A DNA stretch of 64,000 bases, from contig NZ_BMZH01000004.1 of NCBI RefSeq assembly GCF_014652695.1, positions 212,674 through 276,673 of the forward strand. Direction: 5' to 3'. The translations under genes were made by a program, and so were the position numbers. This DNA comes from Algimonas arctica. Its GTDB lineage: Bacteria > Pseudomonadota > Alphaproteobacteria > Caulobacterales > Maricaulaceae. The notes beneath the pieces were generated by a model. That model searched no databases. It saw only the letters and a list, made by a program, of their open reading frames with translations, and had not been told where the DNA came from. This document shows, piece after piece, positions 8,925 to 18,522 of this stretch. Numbering within the stretch: the stretch's first letter is position 1; every line of letters begins with the position of its first letter.

Positions 8925-10604
8925 TTAGTCTCGATTGCGGCGTGATGCCGCAGGCGCTCCGCCGGATGTTTGCCTTGGAACTTCGACATAAAATTGGGCG
9001 CCGCCAACGTCCCCGGCCTTATCCAGCCAGTTCTCCGCCCAAATCCGGCCCTTGTGCGCGGTGACGATCTGCCGGCAAATGGCGAGCCCTAATCCGGAGT
9101 GCGATCCGAATTTCGCGCCTTGGGGCCGCTGCGTATAAAACCGATCAAAGACTGTGTCTAAATTACCCGGAGGAATGCCTGGGCCATAATCTTTGATGGT
9201 GAGCGTGACCCAATCATCGTCGGAGCGCGCTGTGATTTCGACCACCCCCTCATCCGCCGAGAACGTCAGCGCATTATCGATCAGGTTGCGCAACACTTGT
9301 GCGAACGGCGTTTCAAACGCGCGAATGAATACGGGTTCGGCTAAATCTGTCAGGTCAACAACATCGGCTCCCGGTCCAGACTTTGTTTGTTCATAGAACA
9401 TGGTGATATTTGCGACGATTTCTGCGACATCCAAAGTCTGAGCTGTTTCCTTCGCGAGGTTGGCATCAACCTTAGACGCATTGCTAATATCTGTGATCAA
9501 TCGGTTCATCCGCGCCACATCCTGCGAGATAATGTCGATCAGCTTATCCCGGTCTTCATCCGACCTTGCGACCCGGAGCGTCTCGGAGGCCGACCGAAGA
9601 GAGGTCAACGGGTTCTTGATTTCGTGCGCCACATCAGCCGCAAAATTAGCAATGTCGTCAACGCGGCTATATAAGCCGCGTGTCATGTCGCGCAGCACAA
9701 CGGACAAGTCGCCAATTTCGTCCCGTCGATGTGACAGGTCCGGTATGGTCTCAAAATCCTGCGGGTTTCGGGCCACGCGTTCGGCCGCACGCGCTAATTT
9801 ACGCATCGGCAGGGTAATGAATAAAATTAAGGCAAAGGAAGACAGCAAGGCGGCAATCAATGCCAAGCCGATAATCGGGGCTAACGCGCGGCGTTCCGCA
9901 TTGACGATACCGCTGACATCACTGCTCTCGACGGTGACAGTGCCGAGCACTTGCTGGACTCGATATACAGGCTGAGTCGCCATTACGATGAGCGTGTCAT
10001 CTATATCATACCGCGCACCACTCACTGGCTCTCCGGTCAAGGCGGTGCGAATATCCGCTTTGAGATCGCGACGAAGACGGTCGCGATGCGCCTGACGCCA
10101 CGGCAGTTTTTGCGTTGCGCTCAGAACCCGCGCGCCCAATGTCTCGCTGATGTTACCTTTAGGTAGCTCTGCGACCGTTTCTTCCGTTCGAATCGGATCG
10201 AGCGTGCCGACAACAATCCGGTCATCAAGTTGAGCTGTATCCGCAACAACGTGTCCCGCGCGGTCATGCAAACGCACGCGCCATCCCTCGGGCACGTTAA
10301 TGCCGCGGAGCACCTGTTTCGCTTTATCTATATCAAGCTCGGACGCTTGGCCTGACCCTGTGGCACGATCGCCCATAACCGTCGTTATGGTCGCTGCGAG
10401 GGAATTCAGATTATCAACCTTACCATCAATCAGTCCCTCTTCGAACCGATTCATCGCGAGCGATCCGATAACAAGTATGCTCAGCCCAATGAGATTGGCG
10501 GCTAAAATCAATTGGGTCAGGCGTGAGGACAGCAGAAAGCGCCGGGGGACAAACCGCCGACGCTTATCCCGTCCACGCCGCACGCGGGCGGGTTTATCCG
10601 ACAT
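8925..10604 (-). CDS. chvG: Sensor histidine kinase ChvG
   Basis: Inner-membrane sensor of the ChvG-ChvI envelope/acid stress system. It reads as a basic cytoplasmic N-terminus, a first membrane segment (LILAANLIGLSILVIG), a periplasmic sensor region, a second segment (GLALIAALLSSFALILF), HAMP, HisKA with VAHEIKNPLTSL, and a HATPase with DYGPGIP and GLGLAI. The ATG at 10604 lies 11 bases past the chvI stop; an upstream in-frame extension overlaps chvI and is rejected. The mature length of 559 residues is normal. In Caulobacter and rhizobia the next gene is hprK, which is absent here. Confidence 0.92.
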   Translation of the reverse strand: MSDKPARVRRGRDKRRRFVPRRFLLSSRLTQLILAANLIGLSILVIGSLAMNRFEEGLIDGKVDNLNSLAATITTVMGDRATGSGQASELDIDKAKQVLRGINVPEGWRVRLHDRAGHVVADTAQLDDRIVVGTLDPIRTEETVAELPKGNISETLGARVLSATQKLPWRQAHRDRLRRDLKADIRTALTGEPVSGARYDIDDTLIVMATQPVYRVQQVLGTVTVESSDVSGIVNAERRALAPIIGLALIAALLSSFALILFITLPMRKLARAAERVARNPQDFETIPDLSHRRDEIGDLSVVLRDMTRGLYSRVDDIANFAADVAHEIKNPLTSLRSASETLRVARSDEDRDKLIDIISQDVARMNRLITDISNASKVDANLAKETAQTLDVAEIVANITMFYEQTKSGPGADVVDLTDLAEPVFIRAFETPFAQVLRNLIDNALTFSADEGVVEITARSDDDWVTLTIKDYGPGIPPGNLDTVFDRFYTQRPQGAKFGSHSGLGLAICRQIVTAHKGRIWAENWLDKAGDVGGAQFYVEVPRQTSGGAPAASRRNRD

Positions 10605-10614
10605 AGGGGCCGTG

Positions 10615-11319
10615 TCAGCTTTCTTTATATTTATATCCGACTCCATAGAGGGTCTCGATACCGTCGAACGCCTTGTCCGTCTTGCGAAACTTTTTTCGCA
10701 GGCGTTTGATGTGACTGTCGATGGTCCGATCATCGACATAAATCTGGTCATCATAGGCCGCGTCCATCAGCTGATCGCGGGATTTAACGTAACCCGGTCG
10801 TTTGGCGAGCGCTTCTAGGATGAGGAATTCTGTCACGGTCAAACGCACCGTATCCCCATTCCAAGAGCACGCATGGCGATTGGGATCGAGCAAGAGTTGC
10901 CCGCGTCGGATGACATTTTCGTCGCCTTCTTCTGGCACAGGATTGGCTGTCGAGGTCAGTTGTGCCCGACGCAGGATCGCTTTGATACGCTCGCCCAGCA
11001 GCCGCTGGCTGAACGGCTTGGTGATGTAATCATCCGCGCCCATCGAAAAGCCGATAGCTTCATCCAATTCGTCGCCTTTTGACGTCAAGAAGATAACCGG
11101 AAGGTTCGATGTTTGGCGCAGGCGACGGAGCAGTTCGATCCCGTCCATGCGCGGCATCTTCACATCAAAGACGGCGAGATCAGGCGGACTAACCTTCAAT
11201 ACCTCTAACGCGCTAACGCCATCATGAAACTTTCGGACGTCATAGCCCTCGGCTTCCAAATACATGGATACAGACGTTAGGATGTTCTCGTCATCATCGA
11301 CGAGGAAAATAGTCGCCAC
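10615..11319 (-). CDS. chvI: Response regulator ChvI, OmpR family
   Basis: DNA-binding partner of ChvG. The receiver domain is at the N-terminus ([10 protein letters not shown], phosphoacceptor in [11 protein letters not shown], lysine in DDYITKPFS) and a winged helix at the C-terminus ([13 protein letters not shown] ... YGVGYKY). The start is taken as the GTG at 11319, giving [10 protein letters not shown] and 234 residues, because a strong GGAGGG precedes it by six bases. In-frame ATGs further upstream would add poorly conserved residues. Co-transcribed with chvG. Confidence 0.93.
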   Translation of the reverse strand: MATIFLVDDDENILTSVSMYLEAEGYDVRKFHDGVSALEVLKVSPPDLAVFDVKMPRMDGIELLRRLRQTSNLPVIFLTSKGDELDEAIGFSMGADDYITKPFSQRLLGERIKAILRRAQLTSTANPVPEEGDENVIRRGQLLLDPNRHACSWNGDTVRLTVTEFLILEALAKRPGYVKSRDQLMDAAYDDQIYVDDRTIDSHIKRLRKKFRKTDKAFDGIETLYGVGYKYKES

Positions 11320-11682
11320 GGACCGCCCTCCAACCTTACGGGATGTGTAGGTATGATCTCTAACTAGGCTCATCGTCTGCATGTGTAAAACCCTCAGCGG
11401 TTTAAGTGTGTGTCTGCATTGAGACACCTCTAAGTCTGAGGTTTGGCGAGAGTGAGGCGTACGTCTGCCTTGTTTTTGCAACAATGTGGCGCAATTGCGG
11501 CGACCGTTTATTTGCGGTCGAGATGATACCCCGATGCGGTCGCGCCGTTGATCGCGCAAAAATCAGTTAAAGGCCTCAACGTGACAGAGGGTCAGTTTGG
11601 GCCAAAGTCCAAACGAAAACACCCTCGCGAATAGCGAGGGTGTAGATAAGCGCCCGAAAAAATCGGACCAATTTTTGGCGAT
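11320..11682. other. Intergenic region upstream of chvI
   Basis: 363 bases between the chvI start and the end of the small secreted protein gene. It must hold the chvI promoter and leader and contains the terminator at 11612-11643. I see no convincing gene in it. Confidence 0.6.
11612..11643 (-). terminator. Rho-independent terminator of the small secreted protein gene
   Basis: On the minus strand, perfect 10-bp arms (ACACCCTCGC / GCGAGGGTGT) around a five-base loop are followed by TTTCGTTT. It lies 40 bases past the stop at 11683. Confidence 0.85.
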
Positions 11683-12024
11683 TTATTCGCCGGCGGTCAG
11701 TGTCTCTTCAGCTTGAACAGCCTTGGCCATCTTCGGCTTAACGCTTTTGCCCCATTTAATTTCAACTGTGTCATCACGGCTGACTTTACATTTTACCGTG
11801 TCAGTTTCGCCGTCTGCATTGATGCGGAAGCTAAGTGTTTGAGCACGGGAGTTGCCTTTGACTTTTTTAAAGTCGAGCGATGTTTCAGATACAGTCGTGG
11901 CCATACGTGTTTCAATCTCAGTTTTGCATGTTAAGATGTTGTCAGAGGTCATGTTGCTGGCAAAAGCAGCTTGCGGAAGAAGGATAAGAGCGGCTGTGCC
12001 AATAAGGGCGGATGCGATTTTCAT
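11683..12024 (-). CDS. Small secreted protein of unknown function
   Basis: A 113-residue protein with a clear Sec signal peptide (MKIASALIGTAALILLPQ, cleavage probably after AFA). The mature part is small and hydrophilic, rich in Lys, Thr and Glu, with two cysteines (ILTCKTE and TVKCKVS) that could form one disulfide. The start at 12024 is chosen because GGAGAC precedes it and a signal peptide follows; the longer reading frame lacks both. I do not recognise the family. It is a single transcription unit with its own terminator, upstream of and in the same direction as chvI. Confidence 0.7.
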   Translation of the reverse strand: MKIASALIGTAALILLPQAAFASNMTSDNILTCKTEIETRMATTVSETSLDFKKVKGNSRAQTLSFRINADGETDTVKCKVSRDDTVEIKWGKSVKPKMAKAVQAEETLTAGE

Positions 12025-12496
12025 GTGATGTCTCCAAGACGTCTTTAAAAGTGCGTGGACGGTCAAACGTCCGAGCATTGAAAGGTGCGACGGGGGGAGT
12101 GTCGCAAACCAACATATAGGACGAATTCGCGCCAAAGTGTGACGTATGAGCTCATGCAAAAATGTATGTGGTGATGTTTTACTCTACGTTCATGTATGTT
12201 TCCTCTCTCGCACACAGGAACAAAAATCATAAATATATCTATATTTTTCAATAGGTAGAGTGGATTTCAGCTAATTTGAGTTAGCCTTGCGACGAGAAAT
12301 TTTCCGTCCGGCATTGCTGGGGCGTCAAATATGCAAGGCAGATATCAAAATATGCAGGTCTTGAAAGAGAGCTTTTGCGGCGCGTCGCGACCAAATTTTG
12401 TACTTTTTTCGCTGATTTGATGCGTTTGAGCCTACCCCAAGCCCGCCTGCAAAACGGGTGCACCTGATTCTCAAACCGCCGTGCAGACACAACCCG
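12025..12496. other. Intergenic region between gshA and the small secreted protein gene
   Basis: 472 bases, AT-rich around 12180-12260. It should contain the promoter for the small secreted protein. Short reading frames here lack family features and ribosome binding sites, so I call no gene. I see no clear terminator for gshA and no RNA-like fold. Confidence 0.5.
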
Positions 12497-13870
12497 CTAA
12501 TAAATGCATTCTGTGTAGCACCGCGAAATGTCACCGCCCCATTCGCCATTATAGGCGGCAATCAAAACATCCGCATTCGAGCGACCCGCACGAACCATGG
12601 CATCCAGCGCCTGTAAGAACACCGTTTCGTTTTCACCGTGGCCATTCATATATCCGCGCGCGTTCAGCGTCTTTCGGGAGATAGACAATGTATCCGCCGC
12701 GATCTCGCGGACCGATCGACCGTGGATTATGGCATCGAACCCTTGTGCGGGGACGTCTTCACGAAGTTTCTGACGGTCAGCCGCTGTCCAATCTTTGACT
12801 AACTCCAGACAAGCATCAAGCGCCGCATCATCGTAGAGCAGACCGACCCAATAGGCGGGCAACGCGCAAAGCTCGTCCCACGGCCCGGTATCCGCACCAC
12901 GCATTTCAAGGAATTGTTTCAAGCGCACTTCCGGGAAAATCGTCGAGAGATGATCTTCGAAATCAGACATCGTCGGAATTTCACCGGGTAGAATATCAAG
13001 GTTCCCCGTCATAAAGTCGCGGAAGCTCTTACCGGACGCATCCAGATAAGTGCCGTCCCGATGAACAAAATACATCGGGACATCGAGCGCATAATCGACA
13101 TATTGCTCAAACCCGAAGCCCGTCTCAAAGACGAAGGGGAGCATTCCCGCGCGGTCATTATCCGTGTCGAGCCACACGGCTGAGCGGTAGGATTTATATC
13201 CATTCAGCTTGCCGTCTGTGAATGGCGAGTTGGCAAACAAGGCTGTCGCGATCGGTTGCAAAGCCAAGCTAACACGGAATTTTCTCACCATGTCAGCTTC
13301 AGAAGAAAAATCGAGATTAGTCTGAACCGTACAAGTCCGGAACATCATCTCGCGCCCCAACGTGCCGACTTTTTGCATATAGTCGCGCATGATTTTGTAG
13401 CGACCCTTGGGCATAATCGGCACATCTTCGAGTCGCGTATCCGGGCGAAAGCCGAGCGAGAGAAATCCTGCGCCCATTTCATCCGCGACGTCCCTCACCT
13501 CCCGCAAGTGACGTGTCACTTCCGCGCAAGTTTGGTGTACATGTTCAAGCGGAGCCCCGGATAATTCGAACTGCCCACCCGGCTCGAGGCTGACAGAGGC
13601 ACCATCGCGTTTCAGCGCAATTAAATGACCCTTTTCTTCGACAGGCTCCCAATCAAAACGTTGCAGCCCTTCGAGCAGCGCGCGAATCGACGTTGGACCA
13701 TCATAAGGCAACGGCAAATTATCCGCCGTCGCAAAGGCGATCTTCTCATGCTCTGTACCGATACGCCAAGCGTCCTTCGGCTTGCAGCCAAGAGCCAAAT
13801 GCTCGATCAGCTGCGCCTTTCGTTCAATAGGCTGAGAATTGGGGGAAGATGGACCGCTCACACGAGCCAC
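12497..13870 (-). CDS. gshA: Glutamate-cysteine ligase
   Basis: First step of glutathione synthesis: ATP-dependent joining of glutamate and cysteine. The 457-residue sequence matches the plant/alphaproteobacterial type, with IGTEHEKIAF near the N-terminus, SLEPGGQFELSGAPLEHVHQ in the active-site region, and FLEMRGADTGPWDELCALPA further on. It lies 47 bases downstream of the SDR gene in the same direction. In related genomes gshA usually follows rsmE directly; here two other genes lie between them. Confidence 0.92.
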   Translation of the reverse strand: MARVSGPSSPNSQPIERKAQLIEHLALGCKPKDAWRIGTEHEKIAFATADNLPLPYDGPTSIRALLEGLQRFDWEPVEEKGHLIALKRDGASVSLEPGGQFELSGAPLEHVHQTCAEVTRHLREVRDVADEMGAGFLSLGFRPDTRLEDVPIMPKGRYKIMRDYMQKVGTLGREMMFRTCTVQTNLDFSSEADMVRKFRVSLALQPIATALFANSPFTDGKLNGYKSYRSAVWLDTDNDRAGMLPFVFETGFGFEQYVDYALDVPMYFVHRDGTYLDASGKSFRDFMTGNLDILPGEIPTMSDFEDHLSTIFPEVRLKQFLEMRGADTGPWDELCALPAYWVGLLYDDAALDACLELVKDWTAADRQKLREDVPAQGFDAIIHGRSVREIAADTLSISRKTLNARGYMNGHGENETVFLQALDAMVRAGRSNADVLIAAYNGEWGGDISRCYTECIY

Positions 13871-13917
13871 CTAAGCCGAGAGCATTCAAGTCGCAACCCA
13901 GTAACGATCATGTGAGA

Positions 13918-14748
13918 TCAGTCCGCCGTGAGTGTGAGCGCTTTTTTCATGACAAGTTTGCGGTAGCGTGTCGGGAAAAGACGGTTCCAGAACTGGATAA
14001 ATTTCGCATCCGGTCCCACAATGATGCGTTGTTTACGTTTCGCCGTGCCCTCGAGAATAATCTCTGCTGCACGCTCGGCGCTGGTCGGTGTATTATTCTC
14101 AAAATTCGCGTTCATCTGATCCCGAGTCACCGCGACGTCAGGCATATGATCAACTTGGGCGTTTCTCGCGACATTGGTTTGTACACCGCCGGGATGAACA
14201 CACGATACACTCACGCCATGTTCCATCATTTCCATAGACAGCGATTCAGAGAAGCCTCGAACCCCAAATTTTGACGCGCAATAATGTGTCTGCCCGGGCC
14301 AACCCACAATGCCGAAAATCGAACTAATATTGACGAGTCCGCCTTTGGTTTGGATCAACTGCTCTAGAAATGCTTTGGACATGCGGACTACGCCGTAAAA
14401 ATTGACGTCCATCACTTTTTCATAACTCTCCGCAGGCGTATGACGGAAGTCACCGACCCGCGCCAAACCAGCAATGTTAAACACATAATCCGCAGGTCCG
14501 AGCGCCGCTTCAACGGCTGGGGCATAAGCGGCAATGCCGTCCGCATCCGCCATATCAAGGACATCGACTTTGTGACGGTTCGCCCCACCAATCATCTCAA
14601 CCGTCTCGTTAAGGCCCTCTTCATTGATGTCAGAGAGGGCGAGTGTTGCGCCCGATGCTGCGAGCGATTTCGCGACCGCCCGACCAATGCCAGACGCCGC
14701 CCCCGTCACGACACAAACTTTACCTGAATATTGAGAGAAAGATTTCAT
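13918..14748 (-). CDS. Short-chain dehydrogenase/reductase
   Basis: An NAD(P)-dependent oxidoreductase of the classical SDR family, 276 residues. The cofactor motif TGAASGIG is near residue 16, the NAG-like motif is NIAG, and the catalytic YCASK follows a serine in LVNISSIFG. The C-terminus is basic (KRKQRIIVGPDAKFIQFWNR), as in membrane-associated SDRs acting on lipophilic substrates. Its ATG overlaps the end of the flavin monooxygenase gene by four bases, so the two are coupled and may act in sequence, for example alcohol to ketone followed by ketone oxygenation. Confidence 0.85.
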   Translation of the reverse strand: MKSFSQYSGKVCVVTGAASGIGRAVAKSLAASGATLALSDINEEGLNETVEMIGGANRHKVDVLDMADADGIAAYAPAVEAALGPADYVFNIAGLARVGDFRHTPAESYEKVMDVNFYGVVRMSKAFLEQLIQTKGGLVNISSIFGIVGWPGQTHYCASKFGVRGFSESLSMEMMEHGVSVSCVHPGGVQTNVARNAQVDHMPDVAVTRDQMNANFENNTPTSAERAAEIILEGTAKRKQRIIVGPDAKFIQFWNRLFPTRYRKLVMKKALTLTAD

Positions 14749-16223
14749 TCTGCGGCCTCAGCAAGGGACGTTTGGGATTCAATACGGGAGAAATGCAGCG
14801 CTTCATCGTCCAGCGCATCTTCGATCAAGACTTTTTGGTCATGCTTATAATTTTGCACGTTTAGCCACGGCATACGATCTCCCTGGCAGGGCATTTCGTG
14901 CAGAACACGTTGCATATAGCCCGCTTGGAAATCAATAATCGGTCGACGCTCCATCCCCTCAGGCGCAATCGGAACGACACGTGTCAGACCCTTTGCCTTC
15001 ATATGTTTGATAAGTCGGATAACGTAACGGCTCATCAAATCGGCGCGCAGCGTCCAACTGGCATTTGTATAACCAAAGACGGCCACTATGTTCGGCACGC
15101 CAGAAATCATGACACCCTTATAGGTGAAGCTATCATTCGCCACCTGCGTGACCCCATCAATCATGACGGGATAATTTGTCGAGTAATTGAGCTCAATTCC
15201 GGTTGCCGTGACGATAACATCTGCATCGATTTGCGTGCCATCTTTCATGCGCACACCCTCAGAATTAAAGCGATCAATATGGCCCGTGACAATGGAAGCT
15301 TTGCCCCGGTTGATTGCGGTAAACATGTCACCGTCTGGAACCATACACAGGCGCTGATCCCACGGATTATAGGGCGGGTTAAAATGGGTATCGACCGGAT
15401 AATCTTCACCTAAGGCTTTAAGTGTCGCTTTGCGCAAATTACGGCGGGCGCGAGCGGGGTCGGACTGTGCGCGTTTATAGAAATGTTGCGATAGCTTGAT
15501 GTTCTTCCACCGGTTGAAACGGATGGACAGACTTTCCGGCATGATTTTTGACGTCAGCTTATTAATCGGGTCTTCGCTCGGAATTGCTGCGACGTAAGAG
15601 GGCGTGCGCTGAATTTGGGTGACATGGGCCGCCGTTTTGGCAAGCTCTGGAACCAGTGTCACGGCCGTCGCGCCAGACCCGATAATGGCGATACGTTTGT
15701 CCGCATAATCAAACCCTTCAGGCCAGAATTGCGGATGGATAACGTCGCCCTGAAAATCTTCACGACCCGCGAACACCGGATCATGCGCTTTGTCGTAATG
15801 ATAATATCCCGCACAGGAGAGAATGAACCGCGTCCTGATTTCTCGCGTTTGGCCATCCGTTTCAACGGATAGGGTCCAGATATCTTCGGTGGTTGAGAAA
15901 TCTGTCGAGATCACACGGCTGTTGAACTGGACTTTGGGATCGATGCCATATTCCCGTGACGTATCGCGGACATAGTCCCGAATAGCCGGGCCATCGGCGA
16001 GCGTTTTCGCGCCTTTCCACGGACGAAAATCATAGCCGAGCGTCAACATGTCAGAATCAGACCGAATTCCGGGGTAACGGAACAAGTCCCACGTACCGCC
16101 GATGGCGTCACGTGATTCTAAAACAGTGAAGTTTCCATCCGGGAACTCCGTCACATATCGGCAGGCGGCGCCGATCCCTGACAGGCCAGCACCGATAATC
16201 ACTAAATCAAGAACATCGCTCAT
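14745..16223 (-). CDS. Flavin-containing (Baeyer-Villiger type) monooxygenase, EthA-like
   Basis: A class B flavoprotein monooxygenase of 492 residues. The FAD motif is VIIGAGLSGIGAACRY; ESRDAIGGTWDLFRYPGIRS followed by DSDMLTLGYDFRPW closely matches mycobacterial EthA as I remember it; a second Rossmann motif is IAIIGSGATAVTL. The class inserts one oxygen atom into ketones or sulfides using NADPH. Coupled to the downstream SDR gene by a four-base overlap. The true substrate cannot be read from sequence. Confidence 0.85.
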   Translation of the reverse strand: MSDVLDLVIIGAGLSGIGAACRYVTEFPDGNFTVLESRDAIGGTWDLFRYPGIRSDSDMLTLGYDFRPWKGAKTLADGPAIRDYVRDTSREYGIDPKVQFNSRVISTDFSTTEDIWTLSVETDGQTREIRTRFILSCAGYYHYDKAHDPVFAGREDFQGDVIHPQFWPEGFDYADKRIAIIGSGATAVTLVPELAKTAAHVTQIQRTPSYVAAIPSEDPINKLTSKIMPESLSIRFNRWKNIKLSQHFYKRAQSDPARARRNLRKATLKALGEDYPVDTHFNPPYNPWDQRLCMVPDGDMFTAINRGKASIVTGHIDRFNSEGVRMKDGTQIDADVIVTATGIELNYSTNYPVMIDGVTQVANDSFTYKGVMISGVPNIVAVFGYTNASWTLRADLMSRYVIRLIKHMKAKGLTRVVPIAPEGMERRPIIDFQAGYMQRVLHEMPCQGDRMPWLNVQNYKHDQKVLIEDALDDEALHFSRIESQTSLAEAAE

Positions 16224-16282
16224 GATTTTTGTGTAACAACATTCGCAAATGAATAAAGCCCTGCAAATGTATGCATCGCCAT

Positions 16283-17011
16283 TCAGATATGTTGCCAGTC
16301 GCCGAGTTTCGCCTGAACCAGCGTCAGCAGACTGATCGCCGCCGTGTCGGCGCGTAAAATTCGCGGGCCGAGCGTGACCGGATAAACATCGTCTCTCGCT
16401 CGGATCATGTCGCGTTCATCCTCCATGAACCCGCCTTCTGGCCCGATCAACACATCAAGCGGCAAACTGAGACCTTCCAACGTTGGTAAAACCATCGGCA
16501 CACAGCCTGCTTCGTCAGCAAACAGCAGATGGCGGTTATCCGCGAGCGCGCTATACAGCGTCACAGGTGCATAAAGGTCTGGCAGATCCAACCGTTCGGT
16601 TTGCTCCGCCGCTTCCGTGATTTGTGCATTCGCACGTTCGATATTAAATTTCGAAAATTGCGTCCGAGCGGTGATGACAGGTTGGATTGTGCGGACACCC
16701 AGTTCTGTCGCTTTTTCCAAAACAGTTGACGTTCGGTGCTTTCGCAACGGCGCAAAGAGCAAACGAATATCCGGTACAGGACACGGCTCTCGCAGCTGTT
16801 CGCCCACGGACAGTCGCATTGATTTCCGGTCGGTCGTAACGATTTCTGCCGCCCACTCCCCGTCGCGACCGTTAAACAGCCTTACCCGATCGCCGACGCG
16901 TTTGCGCAACACCGTGCCGAAATAATGCGCCTGCTCTCGTGACAAATCAATCTCGCCGCAAAGGGTGTGATCCAAATATAAGCGGGGCAGTGTATAATCA
17001 GCTCTCATCAA
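16283..17011 (-). CDS. rsmE: 16S rRNA (uracil-1498-N3)-methyltransferase
   Basis: SAM-dependent methylation of U1498 in 16S rRNA. The 242-residue protein has the N-terminal PUA-like part (AHYFGTVLRKRVGDRVRLFN) and the SPOUT knot (DVLIGPEGGFMEDE, then LGPRILRADTAAISLL) that defines the family. The first two codons are both ATG, so the start could be 17008. Divergent from purU. It precedes the FMO-SDR pair and gshA on the same strand. Confidence 0.95.
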   Translation of the reverse strand: MMRADYTLPRLYLDHTLCGEIDLSREQAHYFGTVLRKRVGDRVRLFNGRDGEWAAEIVTTDRKSMRLSVGEQLREPCPVPDIRLLFAPLRKHRTSTVLEKATELGVRTIQPVITARTQFSKFNIERANAQITEAAEQTERLDLPDLYAPVTLYSALADNRHLLFADEAGCVPMVLPTLEGLSLPLDVLIGPEGGFMEDERDMIRARDDVYPVTLGPRILRADTAAISLLTLVQAKLGDWQHI

Positions 17012-17157
17012 TCATCTCTAACCAATCTGAACAGAGAGCTCCACCCTGATCGTTATGGCGTCATTCGATTGGGATCGAAAAAAGTATGCTATCGCTGGCA
17101 ATTTTTGCCGTTTACCGTCAGACGTTGGTCGCCTTTGATCTTTTAAGTGTTTCTTCC

Positions 17158-18003
17158 ATGTCCAGTTCGCAAATATTAGCTTTATCCTGTCCTGACCGTC
17201 CCGGAATTGTCGCCGCCGTCACAGGACTTTTGCAGAGTGCTGGCGGCAATATCACGGAGGCTCAGCAATATAACGACCCACAAAGCGACATGTTTTTTAT
17301 GCGGGTCGCGTTTGATATCGACGATCCGCTCGCGTTCCGCGGTGCCTTTGATACCCTCTCCAAATCGTTCAATATGGACTGGCGGCTTCGCGACGCTTCT
17401 CGCGCGAAACGCGTGCTCATTCTGGTTTCAAAATTCGACCATTGTCTCGTCGATCTGCTTTACCGTACTCGGTTGGGTGAGCTTGATATGGATATCGTTG
17501 GCATAGTCTCGAACCATCCACGCGACGCCCTTCGCATCAGCAATTTACACGGCGCGCCATTTTACCACCTCCCGATCACCAAATCGACCAAGGCGGATCA
17601 AGAAGCGCGCATTGATGCGTTAATCGAAGAAACGGACACGGAAATCGTCGTGCTCGCCCGCTACATGCAAATTTTGTCCGATGACCTTACACATCGATTG
17701 ATCGGGCGCTGCGTCAATATCCACCACAGCTTTCTCCCCGGGTTCAAGGGCGCGCGGCCCTACCATCAGGCGCATCGACGCGGCGTCAAGATGATTGGTG
17801 CCACCGCCCATTTCGTTACACCTGACCTCGACGAAGGGCCGATTATTGTCCAAGGTGTCGAACCCATCACCCATGCGGATACGGCCGCACGACTTGTCGC
17901 CAAAGGCCGCAGCATTGAGCAACGTGTTCTCTCCCGCGCTGTCAAAGCTTTAATCGAAGACCGCGTCTTTCTGAACGGCGCACGAACTGTGGTATTCGAT
18001 TAG
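17158..18003 (+). CDS. purU: Formyltetrahydrofolate deformylase
   Basis: Hydrolyses 10-formyl-THF to THF and formate, balancing the one-carbon pool. An N-terminal ACT domain (LSCPDRPGIVAAVTG) is followed by the formyltransferase fold with CVNIHHSFLPGFKGARPY and IGATAHFVTPDLDEGPII, containing the expected Asn, His and Asp. From the ATG at 17158 the protein is 281 residues, normal for the family; an upstream in-frame ATG at 17086 would add 24 unconserved residues. The ribosome binding site is weak. Confidence 0.93.
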   Translation: MSSSQILALSCPDRPGIVAAVTGLLQSAGGNITEAQQYNDPQSDMFFMRVAFDIDDPLAFRGAFDTLSKSFNMDWRLRDASRAKRVLILVSKFDHCLVDLLYRTRLGELDMDIVGIVSNHPRDALRISNLHGAPFYHLPITKSTKADQEARIDALIEETDTEIVVLARYMQILSDDLTHRLIGRCVNIHHSFLPGFKGARPYHQAHRRGVKMIGATAHFVTPDLDEGPIIVQGVEPITHADTAARLVAKGRSIEQRVLSRAVKALIEDRVFLNGARTVVFD

Positions 18004-18018
18004 GGGCGGAAACGACGA

Positions 18019-18477
18019 CTATTGGCGCAACTTTCTAAAAGTCAGCGATAAAAACCCCAGCGCGATGAGCAAACAAAGCGGCCCATAAAGCCACAAATCG
18101 TTCGTCGCGAACGGTTCTGTGAGCGCGGGTGACACGGTGCGAATTCCTGCGGCCACAAGAAACGCGGATAAACCGCGCAGCGCAAAGACGGCAATCAGTC
18201 CCCAGCATCCTAGCGTCACCATCCAGCGAGGAAGGCATCGGACAATGCCGGCCCGCTCAAGCGCAATCCAACCCGCACTCAATATTGCTCCAGCAACAGC
18301 CAGCGTCATCCATACGGGCGGCATCTGCTCAAACCGAGGGTCGCCGATGACTGTATCAATTAGGCCATCAAGCGTTTGCGCAGGCCACAAACCGCCAAAC
18401 GCCCAATAAATATGGAGGACGGCAATCAGACTCAGGACACAAAAAAGAACCCAACCTGTGAGACGAGCGTTGTTCAT
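18019..18477 (-). CDS. DUF3995-like integral membrane protein
   Basis: A 152-residue protein with four predicted membrane segments (about residues 8-28, 56-76, 86-110, 126-146). The N-terminal LHIYWAFGGLWPAQT matches my memory of the DUF3995 family, whose function is unknown. Convergent with purU (15 bases apart). It is followed upstream on the same strand by a small membrane protein gene and folK. Confidence 0.65.
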   Translation of the reverse strand: MNNARLTGWVLFCVLSLIAVLHIYWAFGGLWPAQTLDGLIDTVIGDPRFEQMPPVWMTLAVAGAILSAGWIALERAGIVRCLPRWMVTLGCWGLIAVFALRGLSAFLVAAGIRTVSPALTEPFATNDLWLYGPLCLLIALGFLSLTFRKLRQ

Positions 18478-18522
18478 AACAATACCCTCTGTAGACGCGC
18501 CTTCGCAAAACCGCGCACAATA

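Noticed and set aside
10605..10754. N-terminal extension of ChvG by 50 residues
   Set aside because: It overlaps the chvI coding sequence and is not part of the family; the ATG at 10604 fits better.
12063..12490. Short minus-strand frames between gshA and the small secreted protein gene
   Set aside because: No ribosome binding sites, no family features, and overlapping frames of similar length.
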